In this document: positions 1 to 5,008 of the stretch, piece by piece
Layout: each line of letters begins with the position of its first letter
Position numbering within the stretch: the first letter of the stretch is position 1
DNA from: Parachlamydia sp.
GTDB lineage: Bacteria; Chlamydiota; Chlamydiia; Chlamydiales; Parachlamydiaceae
Reading direction: 5' to 3'
Assembly: GCA_021298935.1 (NCBI GenBank)
Contig: JAJTHR010000147.1
Coordinates: 1 to 11,524 of the forward strand
DNA: 11,524 nucleotides
Translations under genes and position numbers: made by a program
The notes under the pieces: generated by a model
The model's input: the letters and a program-made list of their open reading frames with translations, nothing else
Told to the model about the DNA's origin: nothing
The model's database searches: none

Positions 1-28
1 CATAAAGTTGGCTTGTCAGCGCTTCAGA

Positions 29-87
29 TTTAAAAGATCTTTTCGAAGTTGATATCTTTGAATATCAACAAGGAGAGATCTTTTAAA
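29..87. repeat. Nested inverted repeat at the left edge of the window
   Basis: Two perfect 12-bp arms (29-40 and 76-87) enclose a second perfect 8-bp hairpin (arms 48-55 and 62-69, 6-base loop). The left arm overlaps a separate 12-bp palindrome at 32-43. No T-run follows the structure on either strand, so it does not look like a standard intrinsic terminator. It lies just upstream of a decayed serine-recombinase fragment and could be a leftover element end or recombination site, but that is inference. Apart from this structure I see no gene in bases 1-113, and all three forward frames are interrupted by stops. Confidence 0.6.
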
Positions 88-113
88 GATGAAGGTGATC
101 ACAAGTCAAATTT

Positions 114-344
114 ATGATTTTAATTTCGGGAAATGGTATTACAGCGAATATGGTCTTAGGCTTGGCTTGGCGCTCTAGAGAAATCTTTGAGAGTTCTGAA
201 GCAGATGAAAAACGGCAACTATTGAATTTTGTATTTCAGAACTTGGAACTGAAAGATAAAAAGCTCTCCGTAACATTACGTGAACCCTTTAAAATAATAA
301 AGGACACTTCTTTATTAGAGAAGTGTCCTGGGATATGCCGATGA
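114..344 (+). pseudogene. Remnant of a serine recombinase (resolvase-type) C-terminus
   Basis: The frame encodes 76 residues. From about residue 6 they resemble the extreme C-terminal tail of large serine recombinases: an Ala-x-Arg-Ser-Arg-Glu-Ile-Phe-Glu-Ser-Ser-Glu helix, then Glu-Lys-Arg-Gln-Leu-Leu-Asn-Phe-Val, Gln-Asn-Leu, and a final Arg-Glu-Pro-Phe. The catalytic resolvase domain, the recombinase domain and the zinc-ribbon are all missing. An in-frame TGA lies at 96-98, and the first ATG (114) has no convincing ribosome binding site. The frame runs through the tRNA terminator hairpin and stops inside the tRNA gene (342-344), so the last 15 or so residues are probably not native. I read it as a dead fragment of a mobile element beside tRNA-Leu. 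The family assignment rests on remembered motifs. Confidence 0.72.
289..329 (-). terminator. Intrinsic terminator of tRNA-Leu(CAA)
   Basis: A perfect 11-bp stem (301-311 paired with 319-329) with a 7-base loop lies 6 bases beyond the 3' end of the minus-strand tRNA. On the minus strand it is followed by a T-rich stretch (complement of 291-300). This is the standard arrangement for Rho-independent termination of the tRNA transcript. The plus strand lacks a T-run after the stem, so the signal is directional. Confidence 0.85.
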
Positions 345-418
345 CCGGACTCGAACCAGCACTCTATTGCTAGAAGTAGATTTTGAGTCTACCGCGTCTA
401 CCATTCCGCCACATCGGC
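336..418 (-). tRNA. tRNA-Leu (anticodon CAA)
   Basis: Read on the minus strand, the sequence folds as a class II tRNA. There is a perfect 7-bp acceptor stem (412-418 with 337-343) and the usual leucine D-arm. A 5-bp anticodon stem closes the loop CTCAAAA, giving anticodon CAA, which reads UUG. A short variable arm and a GTTCGAG T-loop follow. The discriminator base is A (336), as expected for leucine tRNAs. CCA is not encoded, so it must be added by the CCA-adding enzyme. The gene has its own promoter and terminator. Confidence 0.95.
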
Positions 419-434
419 TTAAGATGCTGCAGCG

Positions 435-463
435 ATTATAATCATTCAACCGATTTTGTCCAA
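435..463 (-). promoter_or_regulatory. Promoter of tRNA-Leu(CAA)
   Basis: On the minus strand a TTGGAC hexamer (458-463) is followed after 17 bases by a perfect TATAAT (435-440). Transcription would start near 428, about 10 bases before the mature tRNA 5' end. This fits the housekeeping (sigma-66) consensus well. The -35 box lies just past the stop codon of the upstream minus-strand lipoprotein gene. Confidence 0.75.
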
Positions 464-469
464 TGTTTT

Positions 470-1327
470 TTACCAGCGGTGAAAATTGTGGAAAGCCTTA
501 TCCCAAGAATAGGTCACATTCTCTTGCTTGTCAAAGTCATAGCGGACCTGAATCGAAAGATAGGGATAAGGATGCCGATTGTCAAAATCACGCCCCTCAT
601 TTTTTTTTACCATTTTGATAAAAATTTCTTTGTTGTACCAAGGCTTGGTTGAGAGCTCGCTTTTCTCATAGCGTTTGAATTCCTGATAGTCCTTATTCCC
701 GGCATATCTGGGCGTGTCGCGGTAATAGGCAAACAGGAGGTCTAAAAGCGCTTCCGGCTGGCTTTCCATCCCCTGCACGTAAAAATCCACTTCTGCCCCG
801 ATGGTGTGCTTAGAGCTTTGATTCTTTGGAGCCTGATCCATGTACGAAAAATGCTCGGGACAGCAATGCCCCGATGTAATAACAACCCTTTTACCCGTTT
901 GCCTTTGGATGGCATTCAGAAGATCGATCAGGATGGGATAGATGAATTCTTTTCCGTCGCGCAGCGGCAAGCTATGCTTTTGCGGCCCCCCGCAATCGTA
1001 GTAACGGACAACCTCTTTTTCTTTTTGAATGATCTGCACAGGGTTTAAACTGCTCCCTCGGCAGCGAAAAAATTCTTTTGTGATTTTTGGAAATGCCCCC
1101 GCCTCCCCCTCTTCCCATGGGTAGCGCTCCCGTTTTACCAATTGGGCAGGCAGGGTATCGATAAATCGGTCTTCTTCCAGACGGTAGATGTATTCCCCTT
1201 TCAATTGAGCCGGTTCAGCCGTTTTTGACGAACTGCATCCGCTATTAATGATTGCGAAAAAAACAAGCGTCAGTAAAAATTTTGCCAATGTTTGCAGCTT
1301 AAGGAGATTTCGATGCAGTGGATTCAT
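470..1327 (-). CDS. Putative lipoprotein with an M15 (D,D-carboxypeptidase)-like domain
   Basis: From the ATG at 1327 this encodes 285 residues. A basic start and a hydrophobic stretch (residues 14-28) lead to Cys31 in the setting Ile-Asn-Ser-Gly-Cys, a loose lipobox that suggests a lipid-anchored exported protein. Residues 150-185 contain Thr-Ser-Gly-His-Cys-Cys-Pro-Glu-His and then Ser-Lys-His-Thr-Ile-Gly-Ala-Glu-Val-Asp. The latter matches the Ser-x-His-x-x-Gly-x-x-x-Asp zinc motif of M15 peptidases (VanY and related), with His174 and Asp181 as ligands. The segment where M15 enzymes carry a third histidine (here Tyr-Leu-Ser-Ile-Gln-Val-Arg) has serine instead, although His252 lies close by. 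It may act on peptidoglycan stem peptides or only bind them. Its 5' end overlaps the divergent HAD gene by 15 bases, and no clear ribosome binding site fixes the start; a TTG at 1336 and an ATG at 1330 are alternatives. Family assignment is tentative. Confidence 0.65.
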   Translation of the reverse strand: MNPLHRNLLKLQTLAKFLLTLVFFAIINSGCSSSKTAEPAQLKGEYIYRLEEDRFIDTLPAQLVKRERYPWEEGEAGAFPKITKEFFRCRGSSLNPVQIIQKEKEVVRYYDCGGPQKHSLPLRDGKEFIYPILIDLLNAIQRQTGKRVVITSGHCCPEHFSYMDQAPKNQSSKHTIGAEVDFYVQGMESQPEALLDLLFAYYRDTPRYAGNKDYQEFKRYEKSELSTKPWYNKEIFIKMVKKNEGRDFDNRHPYPYLSIQVRYDFDKQENVTYSWDKAFHNFHRW

Positions 1328-2017
1328 CATTACCAACTTTTTTTATTTGATTTCGACGGCCTTTTAGTCAATACCGAGCTCCTTCACTTTCAAGCCTATC
1401 AGCAAATGTGCTTAAATCATGGCTTTCATCTCGACTGGTCGTTCAAGCGTTACTCCGAAGCCGCTCACCATCATGAAAACGGTTTAAAAGAGGCCATTTA
1501 TAAAGCCTTTCCGGCATTGCTTGAAAAAGAGCCCCACTGGCCTTCCCTTTATGAAGAAAAAAGGCAGGCGTTCCTTCAGCTGCTCTCCCAAGGACACGTT
1601 CAGCTCATGCCAGGGGCTGCTGAACTTTTGGCTGCATTGGAGAAAAGCGGCATTAAACGCTGCGTGGTGACAAACTCCCCTCTCAACTTGATCCAAATCG
1701 TCCGCCAGCAAAATCCCCTTTTAGACACCCTTCCCCATTGGATTACAAGGGAGGACTACGCCTTTCCTAAACCTAACCCTGAATGCTATGACAGCGCTAT
1801 TTCTCGCTTTGCAGAAGAGGGAGACCGCATTATCGGTTTTGAAGACAGCCCTAAAGGGCTGAATGCGTTGCGCCGGACACGGGCTCAAGCGGTGCTGGTC
1901 TGCCCTCCTGACTCACCCTATTTAAGTGATCCGGCTTTAGCCTCCTATGCCTACTACCCAAGCTTCACAGCCATCAATGAAGATAATGCACCCTCTTCAA
2001 TACCTCACGCGCATTAA
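1313..2017 (+). CDS. HAD-superfamily phosphatase (beta-phosphoglucomutase/phosphoglycolate phosphatase-like)
   Basis: A 234-residue cytosolic HAD hydrolase with all four motifs. Motif I is Asp13-Phe-Asp15-Gly (nucleophile and acid/base), motif II centres on Thr120-Asn, motif III is Lys153 in Phe-Pro-Lys-Pro, and motif IV is Gly-Phe-Glu177-Asp178-Ser-Pro. The roughly 80-residue helical insert between motifs I and II is the C1 cap typical of the phosphoglycolate phosphatase / beta-phosphoglucomutase group. It should remove phosphate from a small metabolite; the substrate cannot be read from the sequence. The ATG at 1313 is chosen because AAGGAG lies 6 bases upstream (1301-1306); a TTG at 1292 in the same frame would contain that site. 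The 3' end overlaps truA by 21 bases tail to tail. A HAD phosphatase beside truA matches remembered C. trachomatis CT464-CT463. Confidence 0.9.
   Translation: MQWIHHYQLFLFDFDGLLVNTELLHFQAYQQMCLNHGFHLDWSFKRYSEAAHHHENGLKEAIYKAFPALLEKEPHWPSLYEEKRQAFLQLLSQGHVQLMPGAAELLAALEKSGIKRCVVTNSPLNLIQIVRQQNPLLDTLPHWITREDYAFPKPNPECYDSAISRFAEEGDRIIGFEDSPKGLNALRRTRAQAVLVCPPDSPYLSDPALASYAYYPSFTAINEDNAPSSIPHAH
1343..1371 (-). promoter_or_regulatory. Possible promoter for the lipoprotein gene
   Basis: On the minus strand TTGACT (1366-1371) is followed after 17 bases by the AT-rich hexamer AAATAA (1343-1348). The -35 box is good and the -10 box is poor. It lies inside the 5' end of the divergent HAD gene. A start near 1336 would leave almost no leader before the ATG at 1327, so this is a weak call. 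Confidence 0.25.
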
Positions 2018-2743
2018 AAAAAGACCGCGCGGCGGCGCAGCAAGGCTTGCCTGGCGCCTGTCCTTTGAAGCGAACAAGAGGGGGATGTCTGCAAGCGGCC
2101 TTTTGCGCGAGGCCACAGCCACCAAGGTGCCTGTGATGTTGCGCACCATTTTATAAAGAAATCCATCCCCTTCAAATTCAAGCCTTAATCCCCCCTCAAT
2201 ATCCACACAATCCAGACGATAAAGGGTTCTTACGGGGTTTTTTGCCGCGCTTCCCGCATGCGATTCATTGGCAAATGCCGAAAAGTCATGCTTGCCTATA
2301 AAAAGGGTTGCTGCCTCTCTAAGGAGCGAGCGATCAATTTTATTGTAGTAATGCCAGCGGTAGAGGCGATAAAAGGGATCCATCACCCGGTCCAGATGCA
2401 AATAGTAATGGTATTCCTTGCCCTTCGCATCATACTGGGCATGAAAATGGGGAGCAGCCTCCTCTATGTTCAAAGCGCGGATGTCTTTTGGCAGCAAACC
2501 GTTCAAGGAAAACAAAAAACGATGCGCATCCAGCGGTTCGTCCGATTTGAAATGCGCCGTTTGGCCCTTCGCATGCACGCCTGCATCCGTTCGCCCCGAA
2601 CCAGTGGCAAAAGCATTCTCATTTTTTAGCAAAATTTTTAGCGCCTTATTCAGCAGCTGCTGAATAGTGACGGCATTCGACTGAATCTGCCAGCCGCTAT
2701 AATGGGTGCCATCATAGGCAAGCGTCAGCTTATAGCAATGCAT
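1997..2743 (-). CDS. truA: tRNA pseudouridine synthase A (TruA)
   Basis: A 248-residue protein close to the family's usual length. TruA converts uridines 38-40 in the anticodon arm of many tRNAs to pseudouridine. The start carries the family's Leu-x-x-x-Tyr-Asp-Gly-Thr-x-Tyr-x-Gly-Trp-Gln block (residues 6-19). The catalytic aspartate is Asp53 in Gly-Arg-Thr-Asp-Ala-Gly-Val-His-Ala. The C-terminal region has the usual Phe-Leu-Tyr-x-Met-Val-Arg-Asn-Ile segment. Its start overlaps the end of ispD by 19 bases and lacks a clear Shine-Dalgarno sequence, so it is probably translated by coupling to ispD. Leucine tRNAs such as the two in this window are plausible substrates. Confidence 0.97.
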   Translation of the reverse strand: MHCYKLTLAYDGTHYSGWQIQSNAVTIQQLLNKALKILLKNENAFATGSGRTDAGVHAKGQTAHFKSDEPLDAHRFLFSLNGLLPKDIRALNIEEAAPHFHAQYDAKGKEYHYYLHLDRVMDPFYRLYRWHYYNKIDRSLLREAATLFIGKHDFSAFANESHAGSAAKNPVRTLYRLDCVDIEGGLRLEFEGDGFLYKMVRNITGTLVAVASRKRPLADIPLLFASKDRRQASLAAPPRGLFLMRVRY

Positions 2744-3405
2744 GACAATTGCTTTGCAAAATGAAAATCTTCAGGGGTGGTTAATTTAATATTAGTGTAG
2801 GAGCCCTCAACGACTCTAACAAGTTTATTTTGCAACTCAAGGAGCCCTCCTTCATCAGTAACGGTCAATTGCTTTTCGCGGGCAATCTGCAACCCCTTCA
2901 TTAAATCATCCAAATAGGCTGCCTGAGGGGTTTGAATTTCCCATATCGTGTCCCTTTCCGGTGTATGGATGACATTTTTATTGGTATCACACACTTTAAT
3001 AGTCGACTTGACTTTCACTCCTAAAACAGCGGCCCCATGCAGGGATGCCTCTTTAACGAGTGCGATCACCTGTTTTTGATCGATGAACGGACGCGCCGCA
3101 TCATGGACGCACACAAGTCCCCCTCCTTTCAAAAGCTGCAGGCCATTTTCTAATGAATCCTGCCGCCTTTCTCCTGGCATGGCAAACAAAAGCTCTTTTG
3201 CCAAACGAGGGCAGGAGGAAAAAACAGGCTGGTACAAAGGATCGCAAACGACGACCAGGCGGTTCACAAAGGCGAGCTCTGCAAATACTTTAAAGCTATG
3301 TTGAGCGACAAGCTGACTTTGCAAAGGGATGTATTGCTTAGGCACGCTGCTTTGCATGCGCTTTCCAGTGCCTCCTGCCAGTAAAATAACGTCAAATTCC
3401 TCCAT
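2725..3405 (-). CDS. ispD: 2-C-methyl-D-erythritol 4-phosphate cytidylyltransferase (IspD)
   Basis: A 226-residue enzyme that joins CTP and methylerythritol phosphate in the MEP pathway, making isoprenoid precursors in the cytosol. The nucleotide-binding start is Leu-Leu-Ala-Gly-Gly-Thr-Gly-Lys-Arg-Met (8-17) with Pro-Lys-Gln-Tyr (22-25). Further family blocks are Pro-Gly-Glu-Arg-Arg-Gln-Asp-Ser (77-84), His-Asp-Ala-Ala-Arg-Pro-Phe (101-107), Thr-Pro-Gln (159-161) and Thr-Asp-Glu-Gly (183-186). The last departs slightly from the common Thr-Asp-Asp-Ala. An AAAGG site sits 5 bases before the ATG. The first 14 bases overlap the end of lpxG and the last 19 overlap truA, indicating one coupled transcript. 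Its products would be used by UppS, encoded later in the window. Confidence 0.96.
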   Translation of the reverse strand: MEEFDVILLAGGTGKRMQSSVPKQYIPLQSQLVAQHSFKVFAELAFVNRLVVVCDPLYQPVFSSCPRLAKELLFAMPGERRQDSLENGLQLLKGGGLVCVHDAARPFIDQKQVIALVKEASLHGAAVLGVKVKSTIKVCDTNKNVIHTPERDTIWEIQTPQAAYLDDLMKGLQIAREKQLTVTDEGGLLELQNKLVRVVEGSYTNIKLTTPEDFHFAKQLSCIAIS

Positions 3406-4375
3406 GGGAACCTTTTTTTAATTTAATTAATGTCAATTCCGGACGGGCAAACCAACGAAAGGACATCACGGCAGAAATCCCCCTGTTGATATAGGCCCAT
3501 TTGCTCCCCAGCTTTACTAACCCCTTTTTAAATTCAGGGCTTTCAATCATAGTGAATTTTTTCCAAAAAAAAGGAAGGTTCACCTGTCCCCCATGCGTGT
3601 GTCCGGCTAAAATGAGGTCACCCGGTTGATCTTTAAGTTTTTTTAACCAATCGGGGTTATGAACAAGCACGATCCCTACCTGTTCTTTAACATAGTGTTG
3701 AAAGGCCTCCTCCCAGTTGTCTTTTGCAAGGGAGTATTCTTCCAGGCCGGTCACATTAAAACTGCACTCTTTGAATCGGACCTGTTTCGTTTGATTGCAA
3801 AGAAGCTGAAAAGAAGTGCGTGCAAGAATGTCCAGTAATTCTTTTTGCCCATTGAGATGTTTAAGGCTTAATGAACTGCGTCCGGTAAGGGGAGAGCCAG
3901 AAAAAAGACGTTTGAACCCTTTGCGAATCACAGAAGAGTTGCTCTTTTCGTCAATGGTATAATCTCCATTGGAACCGACCGTCACAAATTTTTCATAATC
4001 ATGATTGCCAAGGACGGCATAGCATCCACAGGGGGCATGAAACTTCCCAAGAAAATCAATCAGTCGCTCCTTCTCTTCAACGATCGAACGGCAAATGAAA
4101 TCCCCTGTAAAAACAATCATGTCGGGCTTAAAGGCATCCACTGCATCAAGAAGCTTGGACTGCATTCTGTTTGAAAACCCCTTCCTCCAATGAAGATCGC
4201 TAAAGTGGAAAATTTTAAAACCTTCCATAGAAAGGGGCAAGGACTCCAGGGAGAGGGTGAGTGAAGTCATCTCTAAAAGCCTGGGTTCAATAAAGCGCGG
4301 CCAGACACCAATCAAGGAAGCCAGACAAGCGGCATCGAAAATCCATTCCAGTCGATTTTTTTTTGATATATTCAT
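3392..4375 (-). CDS. lpxG: Metallophosphoesterase, LpxG-type UDP-2,3-diacylglucosamine hydrolase
   Basis: 327 residues from the ATG at 4375, which has AGGTG about 5 bases upstream; an in-frame TTG at 4393 is less likely. The N-terminus has one weakly hydrophobic stretch (about 11-25), consistent with membrane association. The calcineurin-like metal site is complete: Ser-Asp-Leu-His (59-62), Gly-Asp (91-92), Gly-Asn-His-Asp (123-126), Val-His-Asn-Pro-Asp (238-242) and Gly-His-Thr-His-Gly-Gly-Gln (258-264). The family is YaeI-like; the chlamydial member CT461 is known as LpxG, which cleaves UDP-diacylglucosamine to lipid X in lipid A synthesis. That specific role is assigned here by family and by the conserved lpxG-ispD-truA order. 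Residues 133-180, between metal motifs, form a low-similarity insert. Confidence 0.88.
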   Translation of the reverse strand: MNISKKNRLEWIFDAACLASLIGVWPRFIEPRLLEMTSLTLSLESLPLSMEGFKIFHFSDLHWRKGFSNRMQSKLLDAVDAFKPDMIVFTGDFICRSIVEEKERLIDFLGKFHAPCGCYAVLGNHDYEKFVTVGSNGDYTIDEKSNSSVIRKGFKRLFSGSPLTGRSSLSLKHLNGQKELLDILARTSFQLLCNQTKQVRFKECSFNVTGLEEYSLAKDNWEEAFQHYVKEQVGIVLVHNPDWLKKLKDQPGDLILAGHTHGGQVNLPFFWKKFTMIESPEFKKGLVKLGSKWAYINRGISAVMSFRWFARPELTLIKLKKGSHGGI

Positions 4376-4443
4376 TCGACACCTGTTTAACAAGAGTATC
4401 TTAGCGCAACTAGGAGATAAGAGGAAAGAGGAGAATATAATTG

Positions 4444-4485
4444 AGGCAAGGATTTAAAGTCCGATCGGACTTTAAATCCTTGCCT
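4444..4485. terminator. 42-bp perfect palindrome, probable terminator between SWIB and lpxG
   Basis: Bases 4444-4485 form a perfect palindrome with 21-base half-sites and no spacer (centre between 4464 and 4465). It lies 14 bases after the stop of the SWIB gene and about 70 bases before the lpxG start. In RNA it would form a stem of about 19 bp with a tight loop. The minus strand continues with a T-containing but not T-run sequence, so termination may be partial, or the stem may act as a 3' stabiliser or processing site. The half-sites are AT-rich inside with GC-rich tips. Confidence 0.6.
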
Positions 4486-4499
4486 TGAGGGCTCGCCTG

Positions 4500-4787
4500 T
4501 TATTTTTTAGCAGCGCTTGCTTCCGGATCTTTTAAATGCTTGGCAATCTTGCTTGTCATTTGGAACATGTCGATCGTCTGATTAGACCCTAAAACTTCAC
4601 CCAGTTTCTTGTCTGGATTGATATTGCGTTTGTTTTTTTGGTCTTGTAATTTATTTTTTTTAATGTAATCCCAGAGATTTTTTGTCACTTCTGTACGCGG
4701 CATGGGGCCTTTTCCGACAACTTCAGCTAATGTATCGCTGACTTGTACCGGGCGCATAAATGCAGAATTTTTTTTTTCTTTTGTCAT
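4500..4787 (-). CDS. SWIB-domain protein
   Basis: 95 residues from the ATG at 4787, chosen because AAGGAG lies 7 bases upstream (4795-4800); an upstream extension of the frame to 4883 lacks such a site. After a short basic start, residues 13-85 form one SWIB/MDM2 domain, with Pro-Met-Pro-Arg-Thr-Glu-Val (28-34), Leu-Trp-Asp-Tyr-Ile (38-42), Leu-Gln-Asp (47-49), Arg-Asn-Ile-Asn-Pro-Asp-Lys (54-60) and a closing Met-Phe-Gln-Met helix. SWIB domains are typical of eukaryotic chromatin-remodelling proteins; in bacteria they are mainly a chlamydial feature, both as small proteins (CT460) and fused to topoisomerase I. A role in chromosome packaging is inferred. The tail is Lys/Ala-rich. The gene precedes lpxG on the same strand, separated by a long palindrome. 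Confidence 0.93.
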   Translation of the reverse strand: MTKEKKNSAFMRPVQVSDTLAEVVGKGPMPRTEVTKNLWDYIKKNKLQDQKNKRNINPDKKLGEVLGSNQTIDMFQMTSKIAKHLKDPEASAAKK

Positions 4788-4854
4788 GGCACTACTCCTT
4801 AACTGTTTAACTTCTTTACCTCTTTGCAAGACCGAGGAATATTTTAACTGAATC

Positions 4855-4883
4855 CTTTTAGCTTTGTTTCTTTTTCTAGTCAA
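4855..4883 (-). promoter_or_regulatory. Probable promoter of the SWIB gene
   Basis: On the minus strand TTGACT (4878-4883) is followed after 17 bases by TAAAAG (4855-4860). Transcription would begin near 4848, giving a leader of about 60 bases before the ATG at 4787. A second TTGACT lies further upstream (4957-4962) but has no good -10 partner. Confidence 0.4.
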
Positions 4884-4961
4884 AACATTTGTAGGGAATC
4901 TGTTAATTTTTTAGAATGTTGCAATTCTTAAGATATCTACTACTCATAAAAAGATAGTCAA

Positions 4962-4967
4962 TATAAT
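4962..4967 (+). promoter_or_regulatory. Candidate -10 box for the UGP3-like gene
   Basis: A perfect TATAAT sits in an AT-rich stretch 41 bases before the ATG at 5009. No good -35 hexamer is found at the standard spacing, so the promoter would depend on the -10 element and the AT-rich setting. The whole divergent region 4788-5008 otherwise contains no gene that I can support. Confidence 0.35.
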
Positions 4968-5008
4968 TTTATTTTTATAGAAGGGTTAAAGAAAAAAAAG
5001 AAGATTAA

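Noticed and set aside
114..344. Intact small protein gene
   Set aside because: The residues match only the C-terminal tail of a much larger recombinase, an in-frame stop sits just upstream, there is no ribosome site, and the frame runs into the tRNA.
1225..1253. Promoter for the HAD gene (TTGACG with a downstream AT-rich box)
   Set aside because: The -35 box is good but no acceptable -10 hexamer lies at 16-18 bases.
2258..2629. 123-residue plus-strand frame opposite truA
   Set aside because: The truA coding strand is strongly conserved; the opposite frame shows no family features.
4788..4883. Basic N-terminal extension of the SWIB protein (32 more residues)
   Set aside because: A clear AAGGAG precedes the ATG at 4787, the probable promoter lies inside the extension, and known chlamydial SWIB proteins are short.
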